Numbered from the stretch's first letter, positions 26,570 through 35,777 are shown. The stretch: DNA of 64,000 bases from CAZWCX01 sp964632945 (GCA_964632945.1 CAZWCX010000027.1:1-64000); one strand, 5' to 3'. Translations and numbers: made by a program. Notes: generated by a model from the letters alone, not told the origin.

Positions 26570-27481
26570 CTACTTCTTCTTCTTCGGCCGCGGCGGGATG
26601 TCGGCGTCCGACGTGCGCGGCTTGAGCGATTCCTCCATGCCCGCGAACGCGGTCGTGACGGCGCGCAGGATCGTCCCGGGGTCCCGGCTGGGCAATCCGT
26701 AGGTCGCGGAATCGATGCGCTCGCCGAAGGCCGCGAGCAGGTCGTGGGTCTGGAGCACCGCGTCCGAGAGGTGCTTGTAGGTGGCCGGCTGGACGATCGA
26801 CGACCGCGTGCCGTTGTAGTCCAGGGCGCGTCGGTCGACGTCGTTGATCGTCGCGGTCCAGGCTTCCGCCCGAGTGCGCCAGCCCTCGGGAGTGGCGTCC
26901 GCCGGGCGCTGCTTTTCCGGCGCCTGGTGCTGCGCGAAGCGCTCCTGCAACTGATCGACCACCTTCTTCAGGTCCTTCTGCAACGTCAGGTAGAGGGTCC
27001 GGAAACTCTCCAACTCGGCCTTCGCTTCCTCCTTCGTGCCGACCTCGAGGCGCGTCATGACGATCAGGTTGCCGTCGGCGTCCTTGGCCGACTCGAACGA
27101 CGGGTCTCCCGACTCCAAGGTCTTGATCTGGGCCAGGAGTTCCCGCGGCTGGCGGTCGCCCGAGTACCAGGCCTCCACCATGTAACTGCCGGCGGAGAGC
27201 GGTTTGCGGAACGGGCCCAGCGACACCTGGAACGCGCCGTCGCGCACCACCGCGTTGTACCACATCAGATAGTTCGCCTCCCCGCGCTGGCGCAGGCCCA
27301 CGGCCAGGCGCGTCCCATTGGGGAAGCGGGTCTTGCCGACCGCAAGGATCTTGCGCATGACGTGCTCGCCGTGCGTCATCTCCTCCATGGTTGCGGTGAG
27401 GTCGATCGGGGCGGCTGCCGCGGGCGCGGAACCCAGGCAGGCCAGGAGCAGGAAGACGACGGACGGCAGCGGCAGGCGCAT
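26570..27481 (-). CDS. Secreted protein of unknown function
   Basis: 303 residues with a signal peptide (PSVVFLLLACLGSAPAAAA). The mature part is a beta-rich segment (TRLAVGLRQRGEANYLMWYNAVVRDGAF...SYMVEAWYSGDRQPREL, about 50-120) followed by an alpha-helical region with heptad character (ESFRTLYLTLQKDLKKVVDQLQERF, about 155-195) and a Lys-rich tail (RPKKKK). No family recognised. It lies 97 bases past the MacB-like gene on the same strand, so it could be a trailing member of that operon. Confidence 0.62.
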   Translation of the reverse strand: MRLPLPSVVFLLLACLGSAPAAAAPIDLTATMEEMTHGEHVMRKILAVGKTRFPNGTRLAVGLRQRGEANYLMWYNAVVRDGAFQVSLGPFRKPLSAGSYMVEAWYSGDRQPRELLAQIKTLESGDPSFESAKDADGNLIVMTRLEVGTKEEAKAELESFRTLYLTLQKDLKKVVDQLQERFAQHQAPEKQRPADATPEGWRTRAEAWTATINDVDRRALDYNGTRSSIVQPATYKHLSDAVLQTHDLLAAFGERIDSATYGLPSRDPGTILRAVTTAFAGMEESLKPRTSDADIPPRPKKKK

Positions 27482-27578
27482 GCAGGGAGGACCTCCAAGG
27501 AGAGACCCGGAAGCGTGGCGTCATGGTAGCCGACGGAACGCCGGCGCGGAAGGGATAACCCTGCGCCGCCCCGTTCGA

Positions 27579-28808
27579 TCATTCGTACCGGAGGGCGTAG
27601 ACCGGATCCATGCGGGCCGCGCGGTAGGCCGGATAAGCGCCGCTCGCCACTCCCGTCAGCACGGAGATGCCCAGGCCGAGGCCCAGGTACTCGGCCGAGA
27701 GCGCGACCGGTCGTCCGCTGAGGAATTCGACCGCCAGCGTCGTTCCGGCGCCGATGGCCAGTCCGATGGCCCCGCCGGTGACCGAGATCGCCACCGCCTC
27801 GACCAGGAACTGCATCAGGATGTCGCGGTCCTTCGCCCCCAGGGCCTTGCGCACGCCGATCTCGCGAATGCGCTCCATCACCGACGAGGTCATGATGTTC
27901 ATGATGCCGATGCCGCCCACGACGAGCGCGATGATCGCGGCGCAGGAAGCCACCCACCAGGCGACCCCGACGACGCGGTTGGTCGTGGCGATGTACTGCT
28001 TCATCGTCTCCGTCTCGTACGCGTAGCGACCCGCGTGGGCCGAGGACAGCACCGATTCGATCTGGCGCGCGGCGGTATCGGCCTCTTCCATGGACACCGC
28101 CTCCGCCTGGAGCACCGCGATGTCGTCGATCCCGTACTTCGCCTGGAACACGGTGTACGGGATCACCACGCGGTTGTTGGCGGTTTCGCCGCCGAGCGAG
28201 CCGATGCTGGCGAGGAAGTCCCGGTTCTTCTCCTCGAGTACGCCGATGACCTCGAACTTCCCCAGCCCGAACTCGATGCGCGCCCCCCGCGGGTCCACCC
28301 CGGCCCCGAACAGTTCGCGCTGCGTGTCGGTGCCGATGACGCAGACCTTCCGGCGGGTGCGCACGTCCCCGGGAGCGAGGAAGCGGCCGCTGTGCATCGC
28401 CTCGTTGCCGATCTGGAAGTAGTCCGCGTCGACGGCGACCAGCCGGGCGCGCGTGAACTTTCCGCGGTACTTCGCCCACAGTCCCCATTTCCCGTAGAGC
28501 GGCGAGACGCGCGAGACACGGTCGCAAAGCCGGCGAATACGCTCGACGTCCGCCTCGACGATCGCGTCGCCGCTCCGTTCCGTCCGCGTGGGCGACTCGC
28601 TCGCCGCCCGCTTCACCCATACCGATCGCGTGCCGAACGTCTCGAGCTCCGAGAGAATGAAGCGGCGGCCGCTGGTGCCGACCGCGCCGATCGCCGTTAC
28701 CGAGCCGACGCCGATGATGACGCCGAGCATGGTCAGGGCGGAACGGAAGGCGTTCGCCCGCATCGCGGTGAAGGCGATCCGGATCGACTCGCGCAGGGGA
28801 TAGAGCAT
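27579..28808 (-). CDS. MacB/FtsX-type ABC transporter permease
   Basis: 409 residues. One membrane helix near the N-terminus (about 20-42), a large periplasmic MacB_PCD-like domain (about 45-270), then three C-terminal helices of the FtsX domain with ERIREIGVRKALGAK and PAYRAARMDPVYALRYE, the family hallmarks. It works by mechanotransmission with the adjacent ATPase and membrane-fusion protein, exporting or extracting periplasmic substrates. It starts 8 bases after the ATPase stop. Confidence 0.9.
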   Translation of the reverse strand: MLYPLRESIRIAFTAMRANAFRSALTMLGVIIGVGSVTAIGAVGTSGRRFILSELETFGTRSVWVKRAASESPTRTERSGDAIVEADVERIRRLCDRVSRVSPLYGKWGLWAKYRGKFTRARLVAVDADYFQIGNEAMHSGRFLAPGDVRTRRKVCVIGTDTQRELFGAGVDPRGARIEFGLGKFEVIGVLEEKNRDFLASIGSLGGETANNRVVIPYTVFQAKYGIDDIAVLQAEAVSMEEADTAARQIESVLSSAHAGRYAYETETMKQYIATTNRVVGVAWWVASCAAIIALVVGGIGIMNIMTSSVMERIREIGVRKALGAKDRDILMQFLVEAVAISVTGGAIGLAIGAGTTLAVEFLSGRPVALSAEYLGLGLGISVLTGVASGAYPAYRAARMDPVYALRYE

Positions 28809-28816
28809 GGCGATCC

Positions 28817-29491
28817 CTAGGAAACGATGAGGCCGTCGCGCAGCCGGACGATCCGATGCGCGCGACGGGCCTTCTCCTCGTCGTGCGTGACCATCACGAG
28901 CGTGAGGCCGCGGGCGTTGAGTTCGAGGAAGACGCCCATGATCTCCTCACCGGTCCGGGAGTCCAGGTTGCCGGTGGGCTCGTCCGCCAGGAGCAAGGCC
29001 GGCCGGTTGACGAGCGCGCGCGCGATGGCAACCCGCTGCTGCTCGCCGCCCGAGAGCTGGTTCGGGTAGTGTCCTTCGCGGTGGGCAAGGCCGACGCCCG
29101 CGAGCGCTTCCCGGGAGCGGCTCAGGCGCTCCGCAAGCGGGGTACCCGCGTACACCAGCGGTGTTTCCACGTTGGCGACCGCATCCATGCGCGCGAGCAG
29201 GTTGAACTGCTGGAAGACGAACCCGATGCGCGCATTGCGGATCTCGGCGAGCCGGTTCCGGCTCGCCCGGCTGACGTCCAGACCGTCCAGCCAGTAGCGC
29301 CCGTCGGTGAGACGGGTGAGGCAGCCGAGCACGTTGAGGAGCGTGGACTTGCCCGAACCCGACGGGCCCATGATGGCGACGAACTCGCCGGCGTCCACCT
29401 GGAAGTCGGCCTCCCGGAGCGCAGCGACCGGGACGTCGCCCACGGCGTAGGTCTTGGACACCTTTTCGAGCCGAACGACCGGGGACGCCAT
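28817..29491 (-). CDS. LolD/MacB-type ABC transporter ATPase
   Basis: 224 residues from the ATG at 29491 (GGAGGAG upstream); a longer reading frame to 29653 overlaps the preceding gene and lacks similarity. Motifs: Walker A GPSGSGKST, Q-loop VFQQFN, signature LSGGEQQRVAIARAL, Walker B LLADEPTGNLD, and H-switch THDEE. It energises the MacB-like permease encoded next. Confidence 0.92.
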   Translation of the reverse strand: MASPVVRLEKVSKTYAVGDVPVAALREADFQVDAGEFVAIMGPSGSGKSTLLNVLGCLTRLTDGRYWLDGLDVSRASRNRLAEIRNARIGFVFQQFNLLARMDAVANVETPLVYAGTPLAERLSRSREALAGVGLAHREGHYPNQLSGGEQQRVAIARALVNRPALLLADEPTGNLDSRTGEEIMGVFLELNARGLTLVMVTHDEEKARRAHRIVRLRDGLIVS

Positions 29492-29537
29492 GCGGCGTGC
29501 TCCTCCGCGGGATGCGCCCCCGCCGGGGGGCGACGGG

Positions 29538-30626
29538 CTATCTCGCCGGCGAAACCGGCACGGCGGGCGCTCCGTCGGGGACGACCCGGCCGAGCAGAAG
29601 GGCCACGGTCTCCCCCACGCGGAGTCCCTCGACCACCTGGGCGTCCCGGGCATTGTGAAGGCCGACGGTCACCGCGCGGCGGCTCACGCGACCGTCCGCG
29701 ACCACCCAGACGACGGCCGTGCCGTCGCGATTCTCCTGCACGGCCTCGACCGGGACGAGGACTCCTTTTTCGACCCGCTCGGGCACAATGCGAACGTCGA
29801 CCTGATTGCCGATGCGCAGTCCCTCGCCGGCCTCGACTTCGCGGTCGAGTTCGACCACGACCTTGACCACGGTGGACTCCCGCTCGATCCGGGCAGAGGG
29901 CCAGATCTGCGTGACGCGCCCGCCGAATGCGCGGCCCGGGACGCCGTCGGCGCTGACGTCGGCGCGGTTGCCGACCCGAACGCGCGGGACGTCGATCTCG
30001 TCGACCAGCGCGGCGACTTTGAGCCGGCGCACGTCGGCCAGCAGGAAGACGGGACGTCCCGGGGTCAGCCACTCGCCGACTTCGACCTGTTTCTCCACCA
30101 CCGTGCCGGCTTCGGGCGCGCGGCCGTGCATCCGTTCCAGCTGCAGGCGCGCGAGGGCGAGTTCCTTCTCCGCGAGAGACTTGGCGATGCGCGCCTTGTC
30201 GCGGCGGATCTCGAGCGCCTCCAGGCGCTGCTTCGACTCCCCCGCCACCGGAATGAGCGAGCGGGTGATGCGGAGGTCGCGATCGAGGTCCTGGATCTCC
30301 AGGTCGGCCTCGGCGACCCGGTCCTGCGCCTGCGCCGCCCGGTTGGCCGCGTCGGCGACGTCGTACCGCAGCAACTCCTGGCCCGCCTTCACCTCGTCCC
30401 CCTCGCGGACCATGACCTCGGACACCCGCCCCTCGCCGATCGCGCGCATGGTCAGATCGCGCAACGACTCGACCCGGCCGGGGGCCGCGACCTCGGACTC
30501 GATCGGGCCCTCCCGGGCGACCGCGCAGGGAAGTTCGAGCGGCCGCGCCGCTTCCCGTTCGCGGATCACCCAGGTCGCCGTCGACCCCGCCGCCGCCAGC
30601 GTGAGCACGAGGAGGATCCGCTTCAC
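29538..30626 (-). CDS. Periplasmic membrane-fusion protein (MacA/HlyD type)
   Basis: 362 residues from a GTG start one base after the stop of the upstream binding-protein gene. A signal anchor (ILLVLTLAAAGSTATWVI), a biotinyl-lipoyl-like half (GRVSEVMVREGDEVKAGQELL), a coiled-coil hairpin (about 90-165), the second lipoyl half (APEAGTVVEKQVEVGEWL) and beta-barrel and membrane-proximal domains follow the family order. It should bridge the MacB-like permease to an outer-membrane channel, which is not encoded here. Confidence 0.88.
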   Translation of the reverse strand: MKRILLVLTLAAAGSTATWVIREREAARPLELPCAVAREGPIESEVAAPGRVESLRDLTMRAIGEGRVSEVMVREGDEVKAGQELLRYDVADAANRAAQAQDRVAEADLEIQDLDRDLRITRSLIPVAGESKQRLEALEIRRDKARIAKSLAEKELALARLQLERMHGRAPEAGTVVEKQVEVGEWLTPGRPVFLLADVRRLKVAALVDEIDVPRVRVGNRADVSADGVPGRAFGGRVTQIWPSARIERESTVVKVVVELDREVEAGEGLRIGNQVDVRIVPERVEKGVLVPVEAVQENRDGTAVVWVVADGRVSRRAVTVGLHNARDAQVVEGLRVGETVALLLGRVVPDGAPAVPVSPAR

Positions 30627-30627
30627 G

Positions 30628-32193
30628 TCACTCGCCCAGAACGATCGGCCACAGCCGCACGATCCCGATCGGGTGCAGCCGGTAGTTCGTCACCCGCTTC
30701 CGGGTGGCGGCGAATTCGGGCAGGTAGGCCAGGGGGAGCATCGGGCAATCCTTCAGGATCTGCTCCTGCGCCTCATGGTAGAGCCGGAGCCGCGCCGGGG
30801 GATCGAGTTCCTTCTGCGCGGCCACCAGCCGGTCGTGGACCTCCTGGTTCCTGTAAAACGACACGTTCAGCGCGCTGCCGACCACGGCATTGTCCTGGTC
30901 GAGCAGGGCGTAGAGAAAATTGTCGGGATCGCCGTTGTCCGTAATCCACCCGAGCAGCCCGAGGTCGTGCTCCCCGTGGCGCATCTTCTCGCGGTAGGTC
31001 TGCCAGTCGTACGAAACGATCTTCGCCTCCACGCCGATGGCGCGCAGGTCCTCCTGGATGATCTGCGCCACCTTCTGCGGCTCCGGCATGTACGGCCGCG
31101 GGTTGGGCATCGCCCAGAGGTCCAGCGTCATGCCTTTCCCGTGCCCCGCCTCCTGGAGCAGCGCCCGGGCCCGGGCCGGGTCATAGGCGTAGGGTTGCAG
31201 ATCCTTGTGATAGCCCCAGACGGTCGGCGGCATCGGGTTGGCGCCGGTCGCCCCGTAGCCGCGCAGCGCCAGCTTGATGATCTTCTCGCGGTCGATGGCG
31301 TGGGCCAGGGCCCGGCGCACCCGCGCGTCGTCGAACGGCTTCTTCATCGTGTTGAAGGAGAGATAGCCGAAGTTCATCCCCGAGATCTCCAGCAGCGACA
31401 GGCCCGCGTCGGCCTTCACCGCGTCGAGGTCGGAGAGGTTCAGACCGTCGATGAGGTCGAGCTCGCCCGAGCGGAGCAGTTGAAAACGAACGGAATTCTC
31501 GGGGATCGGGCGGAAGATGACGCGGTCCACCTTCGGGCGGCCGGCCCAGTGGTCGGGATAGGCGTCGAGAATGATGCGCTCATTGCGGTCCCAGCGGACG
31601 AACCGGAACGGACCGGTGCCGACCGGCTCGAACGGGAAGCGGTCCTCCTTGGCGCGGATCGCCGCCGGGCTGAAGATCATCGCCGGGAACATGGCGAGGT
31701 TGGCCAGGAAGGTCGCCTGCGGCTCCTTGAGGCGAAACACGGCCGTTGCGGGGTCCGGCGCCTCGACCCCTTCGATGACGGCGTAGAACGAAGCATACGG
31801 GAAGGTGCCGTCGTGGCGGTGCTCGTGGTCCGGTTTCAGCATGCGCTCGAAGCAGAAGACCACCGCCGCGGCGTCGAACGGGGTCCCGTCATGGAACTTG
31901 ACGTTCGGGCGCAGGCGGAAGGTCCAGGTCCGGCCGTCCGCGGAATGCTCCCACGAAACCGCGAGGCAGGGGACGATGTCCGGTCCGTCGGGACCGTAGG
32001 TGACCAGGGTCTCGTACACGTTGTTGCACACCTTGACCGATTCGCCGTCCTCGATGTCCTGGGGATCGAGCTTCTCCGAGTCGGCGCCGCGGCCGTAGAC
32101 GAGCGTCTTGGTGCGGTCCTGTGCGGAGGCGGGCGGAACGGCGGAAGCGACGGCGGCCAGGGCGAAGGCCGCGATCCAGAGGCGCAGGTTCAT
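30628..32193 (-). CDS. Family 5 (oligopeptide-type) extracellular solute-binding protein
   Basis: 521 residues from the ATG at 32193 (GGAG about 8 bases upstream). The signal peptide ends near PASAQ. Family 5 landmarks are present: ESVKVCNNVYETLV, WTFRLRPNVKFHDGTPFDAAAVVFCFERML, GTGPFRFVRW, DDARVRRALAHAIDRE and the C-terminal GWITDNGDPDNFLY block. Such proteins usually serve DppBCDF/OppBCDF importers, but here the gene heads an operon with MacA-, LolD- and MacB-like genes and no importer permeases. Peptide or metal-complex binding is likely; its role beside an exporter is unclear. Confidence 0.88.
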   Translation of the reverse strand: MNLRLWIAAFALAAVASAVPPASAQDRTKTLVYGRGADSEKLDPQDIEDGESVKVCNNVYETLVTYGPDGPDIVPCLAVSWEHSADGRTWTFRLRPNVKFHDGTPFDAAAVVFCFERMLKPDHEHRHDGTFPYASFYAVIEGVEAPDPATAVFRLKEPQATFLANLAMFPAMIFSPAAIRAKEDRFPFEPVGTGPFRFVRWDRNERIILDAYPDHWAGRPKVDRVIFRPIPENSVRFQLLRSGELDLIDGLNLSDLDAVKADAGLSLLEISGMNFGYLSFNTMKKPFDDARVRRALAHAIDREKIIKLALRGYGATGANPMPPTVWGYHKDLQPYAYDPARARALLQEAGHGKGMTLDLWAMPNPRPYMPEPQKVAQIIQEDLRAIGVEAKIVSYDWQTYREKMRHGEHDLGLLGWITDNGDPDNFLYALLDQDNAVVGSALNVSFYRNQEVHDRLVAAQKELDPPARLRLYHEAQEQILKDCPMLPLAYLPEFAATRKRVTNYRLHPIGIVRLWPIVLGE

Positions 32194-32224
32194 GGGCGGA
32201 CTCCGGTGCTGGAAGGGGCGCCCC

Positions 32225-33655
32225 TCACTCGGGGGCCGATTCGTCCTTCGATCCTTCGACGGCGATCGGGGCATCGGGTTTCTTCCCCGTCCGGCCGCGT
32301 CCCCGCTTCGCGAAATCGAGCCGGATGGGGATCTCGGGATAGAGCATCTCCGAGCGGAACTTGTTGGCCAGGTTGCGGCGGTAGTCGGGCGGGAAAAGGT
32401 CGGGGTCGTTGACGAACAGCACGATCCGGGGCGGTGCCGTGCTCACCTGGGTGGCGTAGAGAATCTTCGCCTTGCCCCGGTGGCGGGAGCGCGGCCCGGG
32501 CCACTGCTTCGCCTTTTCCACCACGTCGTTCAGGCGGGCGGTGGGAATGCGTTCGTGCGCCTGGTGGTAGAGATCGAGAGAGACCGATACCGTCTGGAAG
32601 ATGTTCTTCCGCCGCAGCGCGGACATCAGCGAGATCGGAGCGTACGAGAGCATCGGCAGGGTCTTGCGGATGTAGCGTCCGTATTCGTCCGGACCCGGGG
32701 CCTCGGCGCCGCCGCGGCCGAGCTCTTCGGCGAGATCGTACTTGTTGATGCCGATCACGCAGGGCTTGGCCTGCTCGTCGATGTCGGCGGCGATCTTCTT
32801 GTCCACCTCCGAGACGCGCATCGCGGCGTCGATGAGGAAGAGGACCACGTCGGCACGCTGGAGGCTGGCCAGCGTGCGCATGCGGCTGTAGTACTCGATC
32901 GGCTCGACGATCCGGCCCTTTTTCCGCAGTCCGGCGGTGTCGATCGCGATGAAGTCCTTCCCTTTCCAGGTGAAGGCGACGTCCACGCTGTCGCGGGTGG
33001 TGCCGGGGACCTCGGAGACGATCACGCGTTCCTCGCCGGCGAGGGCGTTGACGAGCGTGGACTTGCCCGCGTTCTGCCGGCCGACGATGGCGAGCTTCAT
33101 CGGCGGGAGGGCGGCGGAATCCCGGCTGACGATTCGCAATTCCTCCGGCAGGGCCGCCACCACGCGATCGAGCAGCGTGGAGATCCCGATCTTCTGCACC
33201 GCGGAGGTGCCGACCGGATCGCCGAAGCCGAGACGGTAGAATTCGCCGAGCGCGGCCTCATGCCGGGCGGAATCGATCTTGTTGACCCCGAGGACGACCG
33301 GCCGGCCGGTGCGCCGGAGCATGAGGGCGATCTCCTCGTCGACGGGGGTGAGGGCGTCGCGGGCGTCGCACAGGAAGACGACGACGTCGGCCTTCTCGAG
33401 CGCGCGGTCCACCTGCTTGCGGACGGCGGCGTCGATCGGGCTGCCGGCGGGGTCGGTGATGCCGCCGGTGTCGACGATCTCGAACCGGACCCCCTCGTGG
33501 CGGGCGCGGATCGCCACCCGGTCTCGCGTGGTCCCCGGCGTGGGATCCACGATCGAAATCCGGCGGCCCGCCACGGCATTGAGGATGGACGATTTCCCGA
33601 CGTTGGGGCGGCCGACGATGGCGACGACGGGAAACCGGGAGGAGGCGGTGGTCAT
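32225..33655 (-). CDS. der: Ribosome-assembly GTPase Der (EngA)
   Basis: 476 residues with the tandem GTPase domains unique to Der: the first with GRPNVGKSS, DTGG and NKID, the second with GRQNAGKST, DTAG and NKYD, then a C-terminal KH-like domain (PPRIVLFVNDPDLFPPDYRR). It acts in 50S subunit maturation. The ATG at 33655 was chosen because the predicted promoter's -10 box ends 10 bases upstream; an upstream ATG at 33676 lies within the promoter. A basic, Asp/Glu-ended tail follows the KH domain. Confidence 0.95.
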   Translation of the reverse strand: MTTASSRFPVVAIVGRPNVGKSSILNAVAGRRISIVDPTPGTTRDRVAIRARHEGVRFEIVDTGGITDPAGSPIDAAVRKQVDRALEKADVVVFLCDARDALTPVDEEIALMLRRTGRPVVLGVNKIDSARHEAALGEFYRLGFGDPVGTSAVQKIGISTLLDRVVAALPEELRIVSRDSAALPPMKLAIVGRQNAGKSTLVNALAGEERVIVSEVPGTTRDSVDVAFTWKGKDFIAIDTAGLRKKGRIVEPIEYYSRMRTLASLQRADVVLFLIDAAMRVSEVDKKIAADIDEQAKPCVIGINKYDLAEELGRGGAEAPGPDEYGRYIRKTLPMLSYAPISLMSALRRKNIFQTVSVSLDLYHQAHERIPTARLNDVVEKAKQWPGPRSRHRGKAKILYATQVSTAPPRIVLFVNDPDLFPPDYRRNLANKFRSEMLYPEIPIRLDFAKRGRGRTGKKPDAPIAVEGSKDESAPE

Positions 33656-33664
33656 AGCCCCGCG

Positions 33665-33693
33665 ACTGTACCCCATGGCGCGGGGCGGGTCAA
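33665..33693 (-). promoter_or_regulatory. der promoter (leader of 0-3 nt)
   Basis: Reading the minus strand, TTGACC (33693-33688), 17 bases and TACAGT (33670-33665), with the ATG 9 bases further on and no Shine-Dalgarno between. Confidence 0.6.
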
Positions 33694-33762
33694 CGCCTAC
33701 CGCCGCGCGCACGGGCTTCCCCCGCTCCCGACCGCCGTGAAGAGATCCGCCGGGGTGCGCCG

Positions 33763-34599
33763 CTACTTCGACCCGCCGTCGCCCGAGTCGAGGGCGAGCA
33801 TGGCCGCCCGCGCGGACTCCGCCCACCCGAGGCGGTCGCGCAGGACGACCCCGGCCGCCTGGGCCGAGGCGCGGAACTGCTTCTCCCGGAAGTAGTTCTG
33901 CGACCACAGCAGCGTCTGGTCGGTGTCGTCGCGAATCCGGTGGGCCAGGTCGTAGGTCTGGTCGAGCACCTCGATCCCCTTGAGGAAGAGGAACTGGGCC
34001 CGCCCGTAGGGGTCCTCGGCTTCGGGCCGATCGGCCTCCAGCGCCTTCATGCGCTCCCGGCCGCGTTCGAAGAGCGCGCGCGCGACGGCCTCCGCGACCC
34101 CGGAGGTTTCGAGGAGCCGGAGCCGGAGGTAGGCCAAACCCGGATCGACGCGGTCGAACTGCACCTGGTGAAGATCGATTTTCACGTAGGGCAGGGTGAC
34201 CCGGGTCTCCTTCCCCCCGGCCCGCGCGGTGATCTTCACCCAATGGGGCGACGACCCCGCATCCGTCCCCGCGGCGATGTCCCAGAAGGCGGGGACCACC
34301 ACCCCGCCTCCGTACTCGCGGGAGTAGCGGCCGTCGAGAACTCCCGCCAGGCGCCGGAAGCGGGGCGCCTCCAGCGTGTGCGTGGCCTCCGTGACGATGG
34401 TCTCGGCGCCGAGAGAATGCTCGCAGCGGTAACGCACGCCGCCGTCGGCTCCGGCTTCGAAACGCAGGAATGCGCCGCCCGGGCTGTTTTCCTCGTACAC
34501 GAGGGAGAAGTCGCCGGCGATCGCCGTCACGTCCTCCGCGCGCGCCGCCGCGACCCCGGAGAGTCCCACGGCGAAGACCAGGAACAGCAGATCCTTCAT
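33763..34599 (-). CDS. Secreted protein, partner of pilin-JAMM 2
   Basis: 278 residues with a signal peptide ending near ARAED. The N-terminal half is a beta-rich domain (FSLVYEENSPGGAFLRF...APRFRRLAGVLDG), whose pattern loosely echoes the protein at 6338-8068; the C-terminal half is helical (about 170-270). The beta-meander is faintly like the small protease inhibitor emfourin, too weak to assign. The ATG is 9 bases after the pilin-JAMM stop codon, so the two genes are one operon. Confidence 0.62.
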   Translation of the reverse strand: MKDLLFLVFAVGLSGVAAARAEDVTAIAGDFSLVYEENSPGGAFLRFEAGADGGVRYRCEHSLGAETIVTEATHTLEAPRFRRLAGVLDGRYSREYGGGVVVPAFWDIAAGTDAGSSPHWVKITARAGGKETRVTLPYVKIDLHQVQFDRVDPGLAYLRLRLLETSGVAEAVARALFERGRERMKALEADRPEAEDPYGRAQFLFLKGIEVLDQTYDLAHRIRDDTDQTLLWSQNYFREKQFRASAQAAGVVLRDRLGWAESARAAMLALDSGDGGSK

Positions 34600-34608
34600 C
34601 GAGTCCTC

Positions 34609-35607
34609 CTAGGGTACGACCCGCGTGAGCGGGAACCCCGCGGTGCCGTGGTAGAGCCCGAGGTTGTAGGTGGTGGCGGTCTGGCGCACGGCGGCCTCGG
34701 TCGCCAGCGCATGACGCTCGTGGGCGGGCAGGGCCGCCAGCGCGGGATCGGCCATGATCGCGGCCATGCGCGTCGCATAGGCGGTGTTGTAGGTGGCCCG
34801 GATCCCCGCCGCCGTCGTCCCCGGCGGCCAGGAGGTGGTGGTCTGGACCAGCGCCCACTGGTGGCCGTCGGTCGTCTGCACGACCTCGAATCCGTTGCCG
34901 TCGCCGAACATCCCGACGATGTCCGCGGCGCTGTAGATCGTCCCCTCGTCGTGCTCCCACGGATGCGTGTGGAAGACGCCGACCTGCGTCGTTCCCGCCG
35001 GGACCGTGCCGTTGGGCTGGAATCCGGCGGTGCTTCCGGGTCCCGCGTTGGCGAGAATCAAGTTGCCGGTGCCGTCGATCACCAGGGTCGCGCCGTGTTC
35101 CCGGAGCTGGGAACTGAAGTCGGGAATGCCGTCCCCGTCGGTATCCGTATCGATCGGGAATCCTCCCGGCGGCAGCGGCCCGATCGGGCGGCTTTCCCGG
35201 AACGCGGCCGAGAACGCCTCGGTCACATTCGTCGGGAAGATCAGCTGCTGCGGCAGATTGGCCAGCGTCGGCGCCTGGTAGACGGGCGGCGTCCCGCCGA
35301 TCAAAGAGGCGGCGTTGGTCACGCCCGGCCCCAGCAGCGACTGGTACGCGGGCATCGCCTCGTTGGCCGGCGCGGATCCGGGGAGATTCCCGGTCGGGGG
35401 CGCAAAGCCCGCGGGAACGTTTCCGGTCGGAAACTGGAGCGAGGCGGACTTGGGGGCCCCGTCATCGATGCTCCGCGTCGCGGCCGTGAACAACTTGGCG
35501 ATGCGGCGCCCGAAGAGCGTGACGATGCCGATCACGGCGATGGAAACAGCGGCGAGGATGATCACCCACTCCGCCGTGGATGCCCCGCGGGTGCGTCGTT
35601 GCGGCAT
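34609..35607 (-). CDS. Pilin-like protein with C-terminal JAMM/DUF4329-like domain (paralogue 2)
   Basis: 332 residues from the ATG at 35607 (GGAGG upstream). Class III prepilin-type N-terminus: RRTRG-ASTAE with Glu at +5, then the helix WVIILAAVSIAVIGIVTLFG. A linker with AATRSIDDG and Gly/Pro/Asn-rich text leads to the JAMM-like domain with E170, H213-x-H215, S226-x-x-D229. Compared with the paralogue at 5297 the motif positions differ by at most 6 residues. A segment DTDTDGDGIPDF just before the domain resembles a calcium-binding thrombospondin type 3 repeat. The protein is likely exported and anchored by the pilin helix, with the metal site outside the membrane. Confidence 0.72.
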   Translation of the reverse strand: MPQRRTRGASTAEWVIILAAVSIAVIGIVTLFGRRIAKLFTAATRSIDDGAPKSASLQFPTGNVPAGFAPPTGNLPGSAPANEAMPAYQSLLGPGVTNAASLIGGTPPVYQAPTLANLPQQLIFPTNVTEAFSAAFRESRPIGPLPPGGFPIDTDTDGDGIPDFSSQLREHGATLVIDGTGNLILANAGPGSTAGFQPNGTVPAGTTQVGVFHTHPWEHDEGTIYSAADIVGMFGDGNGFEVVQTTDGHQWALVQTTTSWPPGTTAAGIRATYNTAYATRMAAIMADPALAALPAHERHALATEAAVRQTATTYNLGLYHGTAGFPLTRVVP

Positions 35608-35640
35608 GGCTGGAATCCTCCGGAGAGAGAAGCCGGCCTC

Positions 35641-35670
35641 AGTGTAGCCCGATCCGCGCGAGAAGATCAA
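35641..35670 (-). promoter_or_regulatory. Promoter for pilin-JAMM gene 2
   Basis: On the minus strand TTGATC (35670-35665), an 18-base spacer and TACACT (35646-35641), 33 bases before the ATG at 35607. Confidence 0.55.
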
Positions 35671-35777
35671 CCCGCGTGCGCTCGGAAATCCGGGATGGGA
35701 CGTACGCGGGCGATCCCGCCCCCGCGCCATTCGAATTCGATGCCCGAATCCCGGATGCGCCCCGGCGGGTCGCGCGC

